Shown piece after piece: positions 16,434 through 29,599 of a stretch of DNA of 32,046 nt. Position 1 is the stretch's first letter; every line of letters starts with the position of its first letter. A program made the translations under genes and the position numbers. Origin of the DNA: Deltaproteobacteria bacterium (GTDB lineage: Bacteria > Desulfobacterota > DSM-4660 > Desulfatiglandales > Desulfatiglandaceae); NCBI GenBank assembly GCA_021163815.1, contig JAGGTJ010000134.1, positions 1 through 32,046 of the forward strand. The letters are read 5' to 3'. The notes beneath the pieces were generated by a model. That model saw only the letters and a program-made list of their open reading frames with translations. It made no database searches and was not told the origin of the DNA.

Positions 16434-16721
16434 CTATACCCCCTCAAAAATATCCATATTCTGACCAGGTCTCAAGGTTACGATTGCCTTTTTCCAGTCA
16501 GAAGTTTTACCAATACTTCTTCCTACCCTGCGCTTCTTACCTTTAACATTAATAGTCCTTATATTTAAGACCTTAACATTAAATATAGCCTCTACAGCAC
16601 GTCTAATCTCTACCTTGTTGGCTCTTTTCTGTACCTTAAAAGAAACCTTGTTAAAGGAACTTTTTTGTACAGTGGTCTTTTCAGTACTAAGGGGCTCTTT
16701 TATGATTTGATATATATCCAC
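16434..16721 (-). CDS. rplW: 50S ribosomal protein L23
   Basis: IIKEPLSTEKTT; VEIRRAVEAIFNVKV. Confidence 0.95.
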   Translation of the reverse strand: MDIYQIIKEPLSTEKTTVQKSSFNKVSFKVQKRANKVEIRRAVEAIFNVKVLNIRTINVKGKKRRVGRSIGKTSDWKKAIVTLRPGQNMDIFEGV

Positions 16722-16725
16722 TGAA

Positions 16726-17349
16726 CTAACTCAATGCCTCCCCTATATCCTTTAAAACAGATTCTTCAAGCATAAGGACATTATACTTCAAGATATCATA
16801 GACATTAAGACCCTGATGGCGTACCACTTTTGCATCTTGCACATTTCTCGATGATTTTTCAAGAATATCTTCTTTATCATGCGTAACAATTAGAGCCTTA
16901 CTTAATTCAAACCGTTTTAATAATTCTACAAATTTTTTGGTCTTCAACTCTAAAAACTCATTAAAATCTTTCACAATAACAAGTTTACCCGATGCAACCT
17001 TATCAGTTAAAGCCATTCGCAAGGCAACTTTTCTTGTTTTCTTAGAAACACGATGATTATACTTTCGTTGCTTAGGACCAAATGCCACACCTCCCCCCTT
17101 TCTGATCGGAGCAGCAGCATCTCCCACCCTTGCCCTGCCAGTACCTTTTTGACGCCACAACTTTGCACCGGAAGCCTTAACACTTGACCTGCCTTTTGTT
17201 GAAGCACATCCTGATCTTCTGGCAGCGAGTTGAGCAAGAACGACTTGATGAAGAACATGTTTCTTTACCGGCACACCAAATATATCTTCTCTCAAATCTG
17301 CCTCAGAAACCTTTTCTCTATTAAGATTGTACACATTGCAACTAATCAT
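16726..17349 (-). CDS. rplD: 50S ribosomal protein L4
   Basis: LWRQKGTGRARVGDAAAPIRKGGGVAFGP; start trimmed to MISCNVYNLNREKV. Confidence 0.96.
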   Translation of the reverse strand: MISCNVYNLNREKVSEADLREDIFGVPVKKHVLHQVVLAQLAARRSGCASTKGRSSVKASGAKLWRQKGTGRARVGDAAAPIRKGGGVAFGPKQRKYNHRVSKKTRKVALRMALTDKVASGKLVIVKDFNEFLELKTKKFVELLKRFELSKALIVTHDKEDILEKSSRNVQDAKVVRHQGLNVYDILKYNVLMLEESVLKDIGEALS

Positions 17350-17517
17350 TGAATATACCTGCCACAACAGAGTGAAAATTAAACATGAACGCTCACAAAA
17401 GCAAGAAACAGAATTTAAGCGGCAATAAAACAAACATTACGTTTTTTCTTACAATATCACCGTATACAATACAAATTATCTCCGCAAAATCGAGTACCGC
17501 TTTCAGAACCCCTATGA

Positions 17518-18135
17518 TCAGGCCTTCCTGATTTCCAACAGGGCATTGGATCCGCCTGGAACAGAACCAGTGATTAAAAGAACATTTTCATCCGGTCTGA
17601 CATCAATAACCTTAAGGTTTTTTACCGTTACACGCTGGTTTCCCATTCTTCCGGGAAGCTTTCTTCCCTTTAATACCCTCCCCGGAGTAGCGCTACAACC
17701 TATAGAGCCAGGAATCCTGTGAGAACGAGAACCGTGAGTCTTTCTTCCACCCGCGAATCCCCACCTTTTCATCACACCGGCGAAACCTCTTCCTTTACTG
17801 TAGCCACTTACGTGTACTACATCACCAACATCAAAGATATCAGGTTTTATCTCCTGGCCTTCAGTAAATTCATCCACAGAATCCACCTTGATTTCCCTAA
17901 GATATTCAAAACAGCCTTTACCAACCCGTTTAAAATGTCCTTTTAAAGGTTTGTTTACCCGCTGTTCCTTTTTGGGAGAAAAGGCAACCTGAATAGCATT
18001 ATAGCCATCCCTATCTTTCGTCTTCTTTTGCATCACAACACATGGTTCAGCCTTAACAACCGTCACAGGGACACTAAATCCTTCAAGGAAACACCTTGTC
18101 ATACCTATCTTTTTTCCATACAATTTACTGACCAT
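17518..18135 (-). CDS. rplC: 50S ribosomal protein L3
   Basis: LYGKKIGMTRCF; GRGFAGVMKRWGFAGGRKTHGSRSHRIPGSIG. Confidence 0.97.
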   Translation of the reverse strand: MVSKLYGKKIGMTRCFLEGFSVPVTVVKAEPCVVMQKKTKDRDGYNAIQVAFSPKKEQRVNKPLKGHFKRVGKGCFEYLREIKVDSVDEFTEGQEIKPDIFDVGDVVHVSGYSKGRGFAGVMKRWGFAGGRKTHGSRSHRIPGSIGCSATPGRVLKGRKLPGRMGNQRVTVKNLKVIDVRPDENVLLITGSVPGGSNALLEIRKA

Positions 18136-18357
18136 ATGCAATTACTCCAAAGTTTTCACTTAACCTCTGACAATTTCTTCAAAACTGCCCGTTTTTTTGA
18201 TTTAACCGGCCATATCAGTGAGTTAAAAAAAAGGCATTGACAGCAAGCCTGCATAAAAGTTGCAACTCATAAAATGACAAAGGGCAGCTTTTTATATTAT
18301 AAACCCATTGCACAGTTAAGATAAAAAGCACAACAGGTTTTCCATAAGAGCCGTAAA

Positions 18358-18669
18358 TCACAATTTTATTTCCACATCAACACCTGCAGCAAGATCCAAT
18401 TTCATAAGAGCATCAATGGTCTGCTGAGTTGGTTCCAAGATATCCAACAAGCGCTTATGAGTTCTTATCTCAAACTGTTCTCTTGACTTCTTGTCAACAT
18501 GTGGAGATCTTAAAACACAATACTTATTAATAACTGTAGGAAGAGGTATCGGACCGGCAACTCTTGCTCCCGTATCTTTAGCAGTCTCAACAATCTCCTT
18601 GGCTGACTGATCCACCAAACTATGATCATAAGCCTTCAAACGTATCCTGATCTTCTGATTAGTTATCAT
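18358..18669 (-). CDS. rpsJ: 30S ribosomal protein S10
   Basis: [48 protein letters not shown]. Confidence 0.97.
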   Translation of the reverse strand: MITNQKIRIRLKAYDHSLVDQSAKEIVETAKDTGARVAGPIPLPTVINKYCVLRSPHVDKKSREQFEIRTHKRLLDILEPTQQTIDALMKLDLAAGVDVEIKL

Positions 18670-18678
18670 ATCAGCTAC

Positions 18679-19872
18679 CTACTCAATAATTTCACTAATA
18701 ACACCGGCACCTACAGTTCTACCACCCTCACGAATTGCGAACCTTAGCTCTTTTTCCATTGCAATCGGCATAATCAGACTTACTTCCATAGATACGTTGT
18801 CTCCAGGCATTACCATTTCAATTCCTTCCGGTAAAGTAACCACTCCTGTTACATCTGTTGTACGAAAGTAAAACTGAGGTCTATATCCATTAAAGAATGG
18901 CGTATGACGTCCACCCTCTTCTTTGGTAAGGATATATGCCTCTGCCTTGAATTTTGTATGCGGAGTGATGGTTCCCGGTTTGGCAACTACCTGTCCACGC
19001 TCCACCTCATCTCTCTTGGTTCCTCTTAGCAAGACACCTATATTATCGCCTGCCTGACCCTGATCAAGTATCTTACGGAACATCTCAACCCCTGTACAGA
19101 CTGTCTTCAGGGTATCCCTTATTCCTACTATTTCTACTTCATCACCTACCTTAATTATACCTCGCTCAACCCTGCCAGTTACCACTGTACCCCGGCCAGA
19201 TATGCTGAACACATCTTCTATAGGCATAAGAAAAGGTTTTTCTATATCACGGACAGGATCCGGAATATAACTATCTATTGCATCCATCAACTCAAATATA
19301 GGCTTGGCTTCCTCTGAATTAGGATCATCACTTTCAAGAGCCTTTAATGCGCTCCCCCTTATAATCGGGATATCATCTCCGGGGAACTCATATTTACTCA
19401 AAAGTTCCCTCAATTCCAGCTCTACCAATTCTATGAGCTCTTCATCATCAACCATATCGCATTTATTAAGAAATACCACTATATTAGGCACTCCTACCTG
19501 ACGTGCCAGCAATATATGCTCACGAGTCTGAGGCATTGGGCCATCATCTGCCCCTACCACGAGGATAGCACCATCCATCTGTGCTGCCCCTGTAATCATG
19601 TTCTTTATATAGTCAGCATGCCCCGGACAATCCACATGGGCATAATGCCTCTTATCTGTTTCATATTCCACATGCGCAGTGGCAATTGTTATCCCTCTTG
19701 CCTTTTCTTCCGGTGCCTTGTCTATCTCATCAAATGGCACAAAATTAGCTTTTCCCTTTTTAGCCAGATGTTTAGTTATAGCCGCTGTCAAGGTCGTCTT
19801 ACCATGATCGATGTGCCCTATTGTGCCTACATTCAAATGCGGCTTTGTTCTCTCAAATTTAGTTTTTGACAT
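18679..19872 (-). CDS. tuf: Elongation factor Tu
   Basis: [55 protein letters not shown]. Confidence 0.98.
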   Translation of the reverse strand: MSKTKFERTKPHLNVGTIGHIDHGKTTLTAAITKHLAKKGKANFVPFDEIDKAPEEKARGITIATAHVEYETDKRHYAHVDCPGHADYIKNMITGAAQMDGAILVVGADDGPMPQTREHILLARQVGVPNIVVFLNKCDMVDDEELIELVELELRELLSKYEFPGDDIPIIRGSALKALESDDPNSEEAKPIFELMDAIDSYIPDPVRDIEKPFLMPIEDVFSISGRGTVVTGRVERGIIKVGDEVEIVGIRDTLKTVCTGVEMFRKILDQGQAGDNIGVLLRGTKRDEVERGQVVAKPGTITPHTKFKAEAYILTKEEGGRHTPFFNGYRPQFYFRTTDVTGVVTLPEGIEMVMPGDNVSMEVSLIMPIAMEKELRFAIREGGRTVGAGVISEIIE

Positions 19873-19895
19873 CTCTCATTCCTCCTTAAAGATAG

Positions 19896-20369
19896 TTACC
19901 AACGATAGTGGGCAAATGCCTTATTAGCCTCAGCCATCCTATGCGTATCTTCTCGTTTTTTAACCGCAGAACCTCTACCTTTGGCTGCATCCATAAGTTC
20001 ACCGGCAAGCTTGGCAACCATTGTCTTCTCTCCCCTTTGCCTCGCAAAGCCTACTATCCATCTTATAGCCAGAGCAAGCCTTCTGGACGATCTAACCTCC
20101 GTAGGTACCTGATAAGTAGACCCCCCTACCCTTCGGGATTTAACCTCTACCACAGGTTTAACATTATCAATAGCCCTTTGAAATACTGCTATCGGATCAT
20201 CATCTTTCATCTTTTCTTTTATGACATCAATAGCACCATAGAAAATCTTTTGAGCAATACTCTTTTTGCCTTCTTTCATCAAGCCATTAATAAACCTGGC
20301 AACCAGCACACTATCGTACTTTGGATCAGGCAATGTCTTTCTTTTAAGAATAAATTTCTTCCTTGGCAT
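19896..20369 (-). CDS. rpsG: 30S ribosomal protein S7
   Basis: [45 protein letters not shown]. Confidence 0.97.
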   Translation of the reverse strand: MPRKKFILKRKTLPDPKYDSVLVARFINGLMKEGKKSIAQKIFYGAIDVIKEKMKDDDPIAVFQRAIDNVKPVVEVKSRRVGGSTYQVPTEVRSSRRLALAIRWIVGFARQRGEKTMVAKLAGELMDAAKGRGSAVKKREDTHRMAEANKAFAHYRW

Positions 20370-20391
20370 TAAACACTCCCCACATTAGACA

Positions 20392-20769
20392 TCAAAGGCT
20401 TTTTGGTTTCTTTGTACCATACTTGGACCTGCCTTGTCTACGGCCTTCCACTCCTGCCGCATCCATGGTTCCCCTGATAACATGATACCTTACACCAGGT
20501 AAGTCCTTCACTCTTCCTCCTCTGATCAACACTACCGAGTGCTCCTGAAGATTATGACCCATGCCAGGGATATAGGAGGTAACTTCAATTCCATTTGTTA
20601 ATCTAACCCTTGCAACCTTTCTAAGAGCAGAATTCGGTTTTTTTGGTGTAGAAGTATAAACCCTGACACATACCCCCCTTCTCTGAGGAGCACCCTGGAG
20701 AGCAGGGGTTTTCACCTTTTTCTTTGGCTTACGACGACCATTTCTTACAAGTTGATTAATGGTTGGCAT
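20392..20769 (-). CDS. rpsL: 30S ribosomal protein S12
   Basis: [54 protein letters not shown]; start trimmed. Confidence 0.97.
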   Translation of the reverse strand: MPTINQLVRNGRRKPKKKVKTPALQGAPQRRGVCVRVYTSTPKKPNSALRKVARVRLTNGIEVTSYIPGMGHNLQEHSVVLIRGGRVKDLPGVRYHVIRGTMDAAGVEGRRQGRSKYGTKKPKSL

Positions 20770-21003
20770 CAATTCCCTCGTTAGTTTTTCGTCCACAAAC
20801 GAATTCTTTTGCAATATATACATCAACCTGCGCATTTATGCAGGCATACCATAAGACCTTTCAATTCCTTGACATTACACAAAAGCTATCGTTTATGGGT
20901 TAAAACCTTACTGTGCCCAAAAATTAATTCACGTATGGGCACTCGTTAACAACCCAATTCTTCACCATATTAAAAAACTATGGCGTATTTTTATATCCGC
21001 AAG

Positions 21004-21029
21004 TGGCCAGAATATTTTGAATCTGGCCA
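21004..21029 (-). terminator. Hairpin between rpoC and rpsL
   Basis: Perfect 8-bp arms tggccaga (21004-21011) and tctggcca (21022-21029). Confidence 0.4.
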
Positions 21030-21044
21030 TGCCGGTCTATCAGT

Positions 21045-21090
21045 ATTTCAATCAATAAGAATCCATTTTTCTATTCTTATTGGTTGAAAT
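21045..21090 (-). terminator. Long stem-loop just downstream of rpoC, possible terminator
   Basis: atttcaatcaataagaat (21045-21062) and attcttattggttgaaat (21073-21090), 18-bp stem with one mismatch, ~30 bp after the rpoC stop. No clear U-tract. Confidence 0.5.
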
Positions 21091-21120
21091 TGTCAAGCTG
21101 TTTTATGAATATAATAAAAA

Positions 21121-24100
21121 TTAATTTGCAATTCCTACCGAAATATCTCTGTACATCTTAACGCCAGTTCCTGCAGGAATCAAGCGTCCCATAATAACAT
21201 TCTCCTTAAGCCCTTTAAGATAATCCACCTTACCAGCAATACTTGCATTAGAAAGCACCTTGGTTGTCTCCTGAAATGATGCAGCAGAAATAAAACTCTC
21301 TGTACTGAGTGATGCCTTGGTAATACCAAGAAGCAACGGACTGGCTGTAGCAGGTTTCTTACCCGCTTCAATAAGCGCCCTGTTCTCCTCTTCAAATCTC
21401 CACTTATCCACCTGTTCTCCAATCAAAAAATTTGAATCACCTACATCTGTCACCTTGACCTGACGTAACATCTGGCGGACAATGACTTCTATATGTTTAT
21501 CATTAATTTTAACCCCCTGAAGCCTGTAAACTTCCTGTACTTCATTCACCAAATATCTTGCCAGTTCCTTGAGACCTCTTACCCTAAGAATGTCATGAGG
21601 ATCCGCTGACCCATCCATGAGAGGTTCTCCTGCTCTCACGTAATCCCCTTCGAGCACACTTACATGCTTACCTTTTGGGATAAAATAGGTAACAGGCTTG
21701 CCAACATCAGGTGTAATAATAAGTTTCCTTTTTCCTTTCAAATACTTACCAAACGACACCTCACCATCCACATCACTTATAATAGCCGTTTCCTTTGGTT
21801 TCCTGACCTCAAAAAGTTCAGCCACACGAGGCAAACCACCTGTAATATCCTTAGTTTTTGTAGTTTCTCTCGGAATTTTTGCAAGTACAGCACCTGATTG
21901 AACTTCATCACCCTCATTAACAATCAGAATAGCGCCTACAGGAAGATAATACCTTGCAACAGATTTGGATTTTTTATCCAACTTAATTGTCTTGCCTGAC
22001 GTATTTTTAATAGAAATTCTTGGTCTTACATCCATATCCTTGGATTCAACAATAATTCTACTGATCTTTCCGGTAACAGGATCGCGTCTTTCCTGCATGG
22101 TACTTCCTTCGATTATATCGCCGAATTTTACCCTCCCCGGAACCTCAGTCATAATCGGAATGGTAAAGGGATCCCATTCAGCCAAAACCTCCCCGGCATT
22201 TACCTGCTGTCCATCCCGAACCTTCAGTGTGGCACCATAAATAATAGGATACCGCTCAATTTCTCTGCCATTTTGTCCAAGAATAGCTATCTCCCCGTTA
22301 CGGTTCATTACAGAAAGAGAACCATATTCATTTTCCACAACATTAAGTCCCAAAAATTTCACTGTCCCACTGTTTCTTGCCTGCACTGTAGACTGTTCAA
22401 CTCTTTTACTGGCTGTACCTCCTATATGGAAGGTCCTCATTGTAAGCTGGGTGCCAGGCTCACCTATAGACTGGGCAGCAATAATACCTACAGCAGATCC
22501 CACATTAACCTCATGACCATGCCCCAAATCTCTGCCATAACATTTCCTGCATATACCACCACCCTTTGCCTCACAGGTAAGAACAGATCTGATCTTTACA
22601 CGCTCCACGCCAGCAGCCTCTATCTTCTGTACCTTCTCTTCATCAAACTCTTCATTGGCTGCAACTAAGAGTTCCCCTGTAACAGGATCATAAACATCCT
22701 CAAGGGCAACCCTTCCAAGGATCCTCTCCCCAATCATTTGAAGGATCTCTCCGCTTTCCACAAGGGCATTTACCCATATACCATCCATAGTACCACAGTC
22801 TTCTTCAGTAATAATAGCATCCTGCGCAACATCTACCAGACGTCTCGTCAAATACCCTGAGTTTGCTGTCTTGAGTGCAGTGTCTGCCAACCCTTTTCTG
22901 GCACCGTGAGTGGAAATAAAATACTGCAACACATTTAAACCTTCTCTAAAATTGGAAACAATAGGAGTTTCAATGATTTCACCGGATGGTTTTGCCATTA
23001 GTCCACGCATGCCTGCCAATTGCCGCATCTGGTCCTTGCTACCTCTTGCCCCTGAGTCAGACATCATGTATATGGGATTAAACGTGGCAACTTCAGCCTT
23101 TTTACCATCACCAGTATCCACCACCTCTGTAGATATCTCATTCATCATTTCAGAGGCAACATCTTCTGTGGCCTGGGACCAAATATCTACCACCTTATTA
23201 TATTTTTCACCACCCGTAATAAGACCTGTCTGATACTGATCCTCTATCTTTTTAACCTCTTCTTCGGCTTTTTCAATAATCTTCCTTTTTTGCGATGGAA
23301 CAACCATATCTTTCATGGAGATAGAGATTCCTGAAATAGTAGCATACTGATAGCCGGTATCTTTCAGTCTGTCTGCCAAAATTACAGTGGCCTTTGTACC
23401 TACCTTTCTGTATGATTCATTAATAAGCGATCTCAATGCCTGTTTGGACAGGACCTTGTTAATAAGCGAAAAAGGCAGGCCATCAGGTAAAATATCATAC
23501 AGAAGAGCCCGACCAACCGTCGTATCATATATCTCGCCTTTTATCCTGACCTTTATAGGTGCATGAAGATCTACTTCATTGGCATCATATGCTACTTGCA
23601 CCTCACTCGGAGAAGAAAAGATCAGTCCGGCACCTTTTGCAAAAGGTTTTTCCCTGGTCATATAATACAAACCCAAAACAATATCCTGGCTTGGAACAAT
23701 AATTGGATCTCCATTTGCAGGTGAAAGGATATTGTTTGTTGACATCATCAGAACTCTGGCCTCTATCTGGGCCTCTATGGAAAGAGGAACATGAACGGCC
23801 ATCTGGTCGCCATCAAAGTCAGCATTAAAGGCCGTACATACCAAGGGATGGAGCTGAATAGCCTTACCCTCTATCAAAATTGGCTCAAAGGCCTGTATAC
23901 CAAGCCCATGCAGAGTAGGCGCACGGTTCAGCAGTATACAATACTCCTTCACGACCTCATCAAGGGCATCAAAGACCTCCGGATCTTCACGCTCAACCAT
24001 CTTTTTGGCACTCTTGATCGTAGTTACCAGGCCTTTTTCATCCAATTTATTGTAAATAAAGGGCTTAAACAGTTCCAAGGCCATTTTCTTAGGCAAACCA

Positions 24101-25197
24101 CACTGATGCAAACGGAGATAAGGGCCTACCACAATAACAGAACGTCCCGAGTAGTCAACCCTCTTGCCAAGGAGATTTTGCCTGAATCTGCCCTGCTTAC
24201 CCTTAAGCATATCACTAAGAGATTTAAAAGGTCGTTTATTAGTTCCTGTAACCACCTTCCCCCTTCTGCCATTGTCAAACAGGACATCAACCGCTTCCTG
24301 GAGCATTCTTTTTTCGTTTCTTACAATAATGTCAGGGGCCTCTAATTCCAAAAGTCTCTTCAAACGATTATTTCGGTTAATGACCCTTCTGTAGAGATCA
24401 TTCAAATCTGACGTAGCAAACCTGCCTCCATCAAGAGGCACAAGCGGGCGCAGATCCGGAGGCAATACTGGAATTGTATCCATTATAAGCCATTCAGGTT
24501 TGTTACCGGAATTCCTGAATGCCTCTATAATCTTAAGACGTTTTATAAGTTTCTTTCTTTTTGCATCCGATTTGGAGTTCATCATCTCAGATCTTAAAGT
24601 CAATGACAGATCATCCAGATTAAGATCTTCAAGCAGGGTATGAATAGCCTCTGCACCAATTCCAACTACAAACCTGTCTCCATAATCAAGCCGGGCCTGA
24701 TAAAGTTGTTCATCTGTCAACAATGAACCTTTTTCCAGGGGGGTATCCTTGGGATCTATAACAATATAACTCTCAAAATAGATAACCTGTTCCAGATTTT
24801 TAAGGGTCAAATCCAACAGGTTTCCTATCTTTGATGGCAGGCAGCTCATAAACCATATATGGGCAACAGGACATGCAAGCTCAATATGTCCCATGCGTTC
24901 ACGTCTTACCTTACTCTGGATTACTTCCACGCCACATTTTTCACATACTATCCCCCTATGCTTCATCCTTTTATATTTTCCACAATTACACTCATAATCC
25001 TTTATGGGACCAAATATCTTTGAACAAAAAAGACCATCCCGTTCAGGTTTAAATGTTCTGTAATTGATAGTCTCAGGTTTTTTCACTTCACCATAAGACC
25101 ACTCCCTTATTGTCTCAGGTGAAGCCAAGGATATCTTTACCGCATTATAACTGGATGGGTCCTTAGGTTTTGCAAAAAAGCTATACCGTTCTTCCAA
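21121..25197 (-). CDS. rpoC: DNA-directed RNA polymerase subunit beta'
   Basis: [44 protein letters not shown]. Confidence 0.99.
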   Translation of the reverse strand: MEERYSFFAKPKDPSSYNAVKISLASPETIREWSYGEVKKPETINYRTFKPERDGLFCSKIFGPIKDYECNCGKYKRMKHRGIVCEKCGVEVIQSKVRRERMGHIELACPVAHIWFMSCLPSKIGNLLDLTLKNLEQVIYFESYIVIDPKDTPLEKGSLLTDEQLYQARLDYGDRFVVGIGAEAIHTLLEDLNLDDLSLTLRSEMMNSKSDAKRKKLIKRLKIIEAFRNSGNKPEWLIMDTIPVLPPDLRPLVPLDGGRFATSDLNDLYRRVINRNNRLKRLLELEAPDIIVRNEKRMLQEAVDVLFDNGRRGKVVTGTNKRPFKSLSDMLKGKQGRFRQNLLGKRVDYSGRSVIVVGPYLRLHQCGLPKKMALELFKPFIYNKLDEKGLVTTIKSAKKMVEREDPEVFDALDEVVKEYCILLNRAPTLHGLGIQAFEPILIEGKAIQLHPLVCTAFNADFDGDQMAVHVPLSIEAQIEARVLMMSTNNILSPANGDPIIVPSQDIVLGLYYMTREKPFAKGAGLIFSSPSEVQVAYDANEVDLHAPIKVRIKGEIYDTTVGRALLYDILPDGLPFSLINKVLSKQALRSLINESYRKVGTKATVILADRLKDTGYQYATISGISISMKDMVVPSQKRKIIEKAEEEVKKIEDQYQTGLITGGEKYNKVVDIWSQATEDVASEMMNEISTEVVDTGDGKKAEVATFNPIYMMSDSGARGSKDQMRQLAGMRGLMAKPSGEIIETPIVSNFREGLNVLQYFISTHGARKGLADTALKTANSGYLTRRLVDVAQDAIITEEDCGTMDGIWVNALVESGEILQMIGERILGRVALEDVYDPVTGELLVAANEEFDEEKVQKIEAAGVERVKIRSVLTCEAKGGGICRKCYGRDLGHGHEVNVGSAVGIIAAQSIGEPGTQLTMRTFHIGGTASKRVEQSTVQARNSGTVKFLGLNVVENEYGSLSVMNRNGEIAILGQNGREIERYPIIYGATLKVRDGQQVNAGEVLAEWDPFTIPIMTEVPGRVKFGDIIEGSTMQERRDPVTGKISRIIVESKDMDVRPRISIKNTSGKTIKLDKKSKSVARYYLPVGAILIVNEGDEVQSGAVLAKIPRETTKTKDITGGLPRVAELFEVRKPKETAIISDVDGEVSFGKYLKGKRKLIITPDVGKPVTYFIPKGKHVSVLEGDYVRAGEPLMDGSADPHDILRVRGLKELARYLVNEVQEVYRLQGVKINDKHIEVIVRQMLRQVKVTDVGDSNFLIGEQVDKWRFEEENRALIEAGKKPATASPLLLGITKASLSTESFISAASFQETTKVLSNASIAGKVDYLKGLKENVIMGRLIPAGTGVKMYRDISVGIAN

Positions 25198-25327
25198 TGT
25201 CCCCTCCTAACAACTTGATGGCCTCGCAAACAGTCTTGAAAATTTTTACAACATAACTGTCTATAGTACACACTACACGTACTGTGTTATTCACAAACTT
25301 ACCATACGGTATGTCGTGACTAAGATC

Positions 25328-25354
25328 GGATTTTCCGACTTCTTACGAAACCAT
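25328..25354 (+). repeat. Repeat family B-like fragment in the rpoB-rpoC gap
   Basis: ggattttccgacttcttacgaaaccat resembles gattttcgactttttacgacgccat at 11965-11989. Confidence 0.4.
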
Positions 25355-25456
25355 AACAACTTAATTATCTTAAAAAGAATGTGTTACAAATGGCTTTGTT
25401 TCTTAATCTCCGTATTTGTCCTTTTGTAAGCCCTTAAACATTGTACAAAACACGGA

Positions 25457-28400
25457 TCAATCCGTATCGGCATCTTCAAAAAGATCAATCTTCAATCCCA
25501 GACTCTGCAATTCCTTTATCAGGACATTAAAAGACTCTGGCAGTCCAGGCTCAAGAACATTGTTGCCCTTTACAATCCTTTCATACATCCTCGTCCTGCC
25601 AACAACATCATCCGATTTAACTGTCAAATATTCCTGAAGAGAGTATGCAGCACCATATGATTCCATGGCCCATACCTCCATTTCTCCCAGTCTCTGACCA
25701 CCAAACTGGGCCTTTCCTCCCAGAGGCTGCTGCGTAACCAATGAATATGGACCAATCGAGCGGGCATGCAATTTATCATCAACAAGATGGTGAAGTTTCA
25801 ACACATACATCATACCAACAGTAACATCCTGATCAAATGGCTCTCCTGTTCTGCCATCATAAAGCCTTGCTTGACCTGTTACCGGCAGGCCTGCCTCAAC
25901 CAAATATTTCCTGATTTCCTCTTCGTTTGCCCCATCAAAAACAGGGGTTGCCATTGGAACACCGTTTTTAAGCAAAGCAGCCTTTTTTATAACCTCCTCA
26001 TCAGAAAAGCCTTCAAATACATCCTCATATTCCTTGGGACTTAAAAGATCCTTGAGTCTATCTTTCAGGGCATCAAGATCTTTTTTCTCCCTAATACTGT
26101 CAACCATGGCACCAATCTTTCGTCCCAATTCATAGGAAGCCCACCCCAAATGAGTCTCCAGGACCTGTCCGACATTCATCCTTGAAGGTACCCCCAAAGG
26201 ATTTAAAACAATATCAACCGGAGTTCCATCAGCAAAGTACGGCATATCTTCAACAGGAAGGATCCTCGACAAAACACCTTTGTTACCATGACGACCGGCC
26301 ATCTTGTCCCCGACAGACAACCTCCTCTTCACGGCTATGTAGACCTTGACCATCTTTATAACACCCGGAGGCAATTCATCTCCAAGGTTGGATTTCTCTA
26401 TTTTATCTTTAAGCAAGGCATTAATATCTTCAATTTTATCCATATAGTTATTGATAACATCTTCCACCTGTTCAATAACTTCCATATGGACATTGAGATC
26501 TGCCCCCAACCATGCCTCGATATCAATCCTGTCAATATCTGCCGCAATGATAGGTTTATCTGCAGGCAGGATAGTTTCACCTTTCTCCTTTTCGCGCAGA
26601 TCACTCTTTAATGTTTCACCAATCAACAATGTCTTCAGTTTATCCCTGACAATACTGGCAAGAATATTAATTTCATCAGCAAAATCCCTCTTTAATTTAT
26701 CTATCTCCTCAGCCTCTATAGCAAGTGTCCTCTCATCCTTTTCAACACCCTTTCTGGCAAAAACCCTGGCACCTATGACAACGCCATGCACACCCGGTGG
26801 AACACGTAAAGAGCTATCTTTGATATCACCCGCCTTATCTCCAAAAATGGCTCTTAAAAGTTTCTCTTCCGGAGAAAGTTGTGTCTCACCCTTGGGGGTT
26901 ATCTTGCCAATAAGCACATCACCCGGCTTAACTTCAGCACCCACCTTTACAATACCGCTTTCATCCAAGTGTCTCAGGGCATCCTCCACGACATTAGGTA
27001 TATCTCGCGTAATCTCTTCCTTGCCCAGCTTTGTATCCCTTGCCACCAGCTCAAATTCTTCTATATGAATAGATGTATAGCGATCTTCCTGCACAATCCG
27101 TTCACTGACAAGAATTGCATCTTCAAAATTGTAACCACCCCATGGCATAAAGGCCACCATCACATTCTGGCCAAGTGCCAGTTCCCCTAAGTCAGAAGAA
27201 GGACCATCTGCTATAGTCATACCCTTGGTAACAATATCCCCTTTTTTTACCGTTGGTTTTTGAGTATAACAGCTGTTCTGATTTGACCTCTGAAATTTGG
27301 CAAGCCGATAGATTTCTACATCCGTATCTCCTTTGTCAGAGTCCTCAGTACTCCTGATAACTATTCGCGATGCATCAACATCCACCACTATACCATCTTT
27401 TTTGGCAAGAATAGATGTTCCTGAATCCCGCATAACAATCCGTTCTACACCTGTTCCTACAAGAGGCGCCTGATTTCTCAGCAAAGGTACAGCCTGACGC
27501 ATCATATTAGAACCCATCAATGCCCTGTTAGCATCATCATGCTCCAAAAAAGGTATTAAGGAGGCAGAAACACTTACCAGTTGGTCAGGAGAAATATCCA
27601 TATAACGAACATCCTTGGCAGGTACCCTTGCCGCCTCACCTTCTATCCTGACGGCTACCTCTTCATTAATAAATCTGTTGTTTTCATCCAAGGGGGCATT
27701 TGCCTGTGCTATTGGATAATCTTTTTCATCAAGAGCTGACAGATATTCAATCTTATCCAACACCACACCATCTTCCACATATCTGTATGGAGTCTCAATA
27801 AAACCCAGATCATTCACCCTTGCATAAGTACTTAAAGAAACTATAAGACCGATATTGGGGCCCTCCGGGGTTTCAATGGGGCAAATCCTGCCATAATGAG
27901 TAGGATGGACATCCCGCACTTCAAATCCTGCCCTTTCCCTTGTCAAGCCACCAGGGCCTAAGGCGCTTAATCTCCTCTTATGAGTAATCTCGGACAAGGG
28001 ATTGGTTTGGTCCATAAACTGAGAAAGCTGGCTCGTACCAAAAAACTCATTAACAACCGCTGTAACAGGCTTTGAATTAATCAAATCATAGGGCATCAGG
28101 GTCTCGACCTCATGGAGGCTCATTCTCTCCTTGATCGCCCTTTCCATTCTGATCACCCCTACCCTGTATTGGTTTTCTAAAAGTTCACCAACTGCCCTCA
28201 CACGCCTGTTTCCCAAATTGTCAATATCATCTACGGCCGAATCCGTAGTTTTAAGACGAATCAGTTCTGCAACCGTTAACAGGATGTCCTCTCTTTTCAA
28301 GACCCTGTGTTCAAGAGGAACATCCAGGTTCAAACGGTAATTCATTTTAAGGCGACCTACCCGTGATAGGTCATAGGTATTGATGTTGAAAAAAAGGTTG

Positions 28401-29599
28401 TTAAAAAAATTATAGGCAATCTCCTGGGTTGGGGGCCTGCTGGGACGCATCTTCCTGTATATATCCAAAACTGCCTCATCTGGAAAATTAACCTTGTCCA
28501 AAAGCAGGGTATCCCTGATTGTGGTGCTTACATTCTGCCCGGAAAGAACAAGCACATCTATTTCCTTTATTCCCCTTTTCTGTATCAGCTCAAGTACTTC
28601 CTCCGTAATAGGCTGATTTGCCTCAAGCAACACCTCTCCTGTTTCAGAATCAACAAGATCATCAACAACAACACGGCCTACAATCTCTTTAATATCAACG
28701 GGAATGTAACTTATACCGTTGGCCTTTAGTTTCCTGTCGAGACGTTTGGTATACTTATCTCCTTCTTTGGCCAGGATCTCTCCTGTTTCAGGATTGATAA
28801 TATCCCTGGTAAGTTTCTTGGAATATAAATTTTTGACATTGGCCTCCTGCCAGCATTCATCCTTGTCTATACGAATTACCTCAGTATCGTAGAAGTAAGT
28901 CAAAAGCTCTTTCGTAGAATACCCCAAGGCCTTTAACAGTATCGTAACCGGAAATTTACGTCTTCTGTCAATACGAACATAAAGGTAATCCTTTGGATCA
29001 AATTCAAAATCAAGCCATGAACCCCTTAAAGGAATTATCCTTGCTGAATAGAGAACCTTGCCACTTGAATGTTTTTTCCCTTTATCATGCCCAAAAAAGA
29101 CTCCTGGCGAACGGTGAAGTTGAGCAACGATAACTCTCTCCGTTCCATTTATAATGAATGTCCCGGCATCTGTCATTATTGGTATAGAACCAAAATAGAT
29201 ATCCTGTTCCTTTATATCTCTTATACTTTTTACACCGGTATCGATATCTGTATCAAAAACAACCAAACGCACAGTCAATCTTAAAGGAACATCCCATGTC
29301 ATACCTCTATTCAGACATTCTTCCGCAGTATATTTAACATCTTCAAATGTATATTTGACAAATTCCAAAGAAGATGTCCCTGCAAAATCATGTATCGGAA
29401 AAATCCCGTTAAAAACAGCTTGCAAGCCAATATCTTCTCTCTCTTCAGGAGGAATATCCTTTTGCAAAAAACGTTCATAAGACCTTTTTTGCATATCTAT
29501 AAGATTTGGAATATCGAAAAGTTTCTTTATCTTCCCGAAACTTTTCCTGACACGTTTTATGTTACCCTTTTTTTCTGGCATAGCATTTCCTTCTTGCAT
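25457..29599 (-). CDS. rpoB: DNA-directed RNA polymerase subunit beta
   Basis: [66 protein letters not shown]. Confidence 0.99.
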   Translation of the reverse strand: MQEGNAMPEKKGNIKRVRKSFGKIKKLFDIPNLIDMQKRSYERFLQKDIPPEEREDIGLQAVFNGIFPIHDFAGTSSLEFVKYTFEDVKYTAEECLNRGMTWDVPLRLTVRLVVFDTDIDTGVKSIRDIKEQDIYFGSIPIMTDAGTFIINGTERVIVAQLHRSPGVFFGHDKGKKHSSGKVLYSARIIPLRGSWLDFEFDPKDYLYVRIDRRRKFPVTILLKALGYSTKELLTYFYDTEVIRIDKDECWQEANVKNLYSKKLTRDIINPETGEILAKEGDKYTKRLDRKLKANGISYIPVDIKEIVGRVVVDDLVDSETGEVLLEANQPITEEVLELIQKRGIKEIDVLVLSGQNVSTTIRDTLLLDKVNFPDEAVLDIYRKMRPSRPPTQEIAYNFFNNLFFNINTYDLSRVGRLKMNYRLNLDVPLEHRVLKREDILLTVAELIRLKTTDSAVDDIDNLGNRRVRAVGELLENQYRVGVIRMERAIKERMSLHEVETLMPYDLINSKPVTAVVNEFFGTSQLSQFMDQTNPLSEITHKRRLSALGPGGLTRERAGFEVRDVHPTHYGRICPIETPEGPNIGLIVSLSTYARVNDLGFIETPYRYVEDGVVLDKIEYLSALDEKDYPIAQANAPLDENNRFINEEVAVRIEGEAARVPAKDVRYMDISPDQLVSVSASLIPFLEHDDANRALMGSNMMRQAVPLLRNQAPLVGTGVERIVMRDSGTSILAKKDGIVVDVDASRIVIRSTEDSDKGDTDVEIYRLAKFQRSNQNSCYTQKPTVKKGDIVTKGMTIADGPSSDLGELALGQNVMVAFMPWGGYNFEDAILVSERIVQEDRYTSIHIEEFELVARDTKLGKEEITRDIPNVVEDALRHLDESGIVKVGAEVKPGDVLIGKITPKGETQLSPEEKLLRAIFGDKAGDIKDSSLRVPPGVHGVVIGARVFARKGVEKDERTLAIEAEEIDKLKRDFADEINILASIVRDKLKTLLIGETLKSDLREKEKGETILPADKPIIAADIDRIDIEAWLGADLNVHMEVIEQVEDVINNYMDKIEDINALLKDKIEKSNLGDELPPGVIKMVKVYIAVKRRLSVGDKMAGRHGNKGVLSRILPVEDMPYFADGTPVDIVLNPLGVPSRMNVGQVLETHLGWASYELGRKIGAMVDSIREKKDLDALKDRLKDLLSPKEYEDVFEGFSDEEVIKKAALLKNGVPMATPVFDGANEEEIRKYLVEAGLPVTGQARLYDGRTGEPFDQDVTVGMMYVLKLHHLVDDKLHARSIGPYSLVTQQPLGGKAQFGGQRLGEMEVWAMESYGAAYSLQEYLTVKSDDVVGRTRMYERIVKGNNVLEPGLPESFNVLIKELQSLGLKIDLFEDADTD

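Noticed and set aside
23791-24345. 184-aa plus ORF inside rpoC
   Set aside because: Antisense to a universally conserved gene; expected by chance.
26451-27068. 205-aa plus ORF inside rpoB (Ser-rich)
   Set aside because: Antisense reading of rpoB; composition is a codon-shadow artefact.
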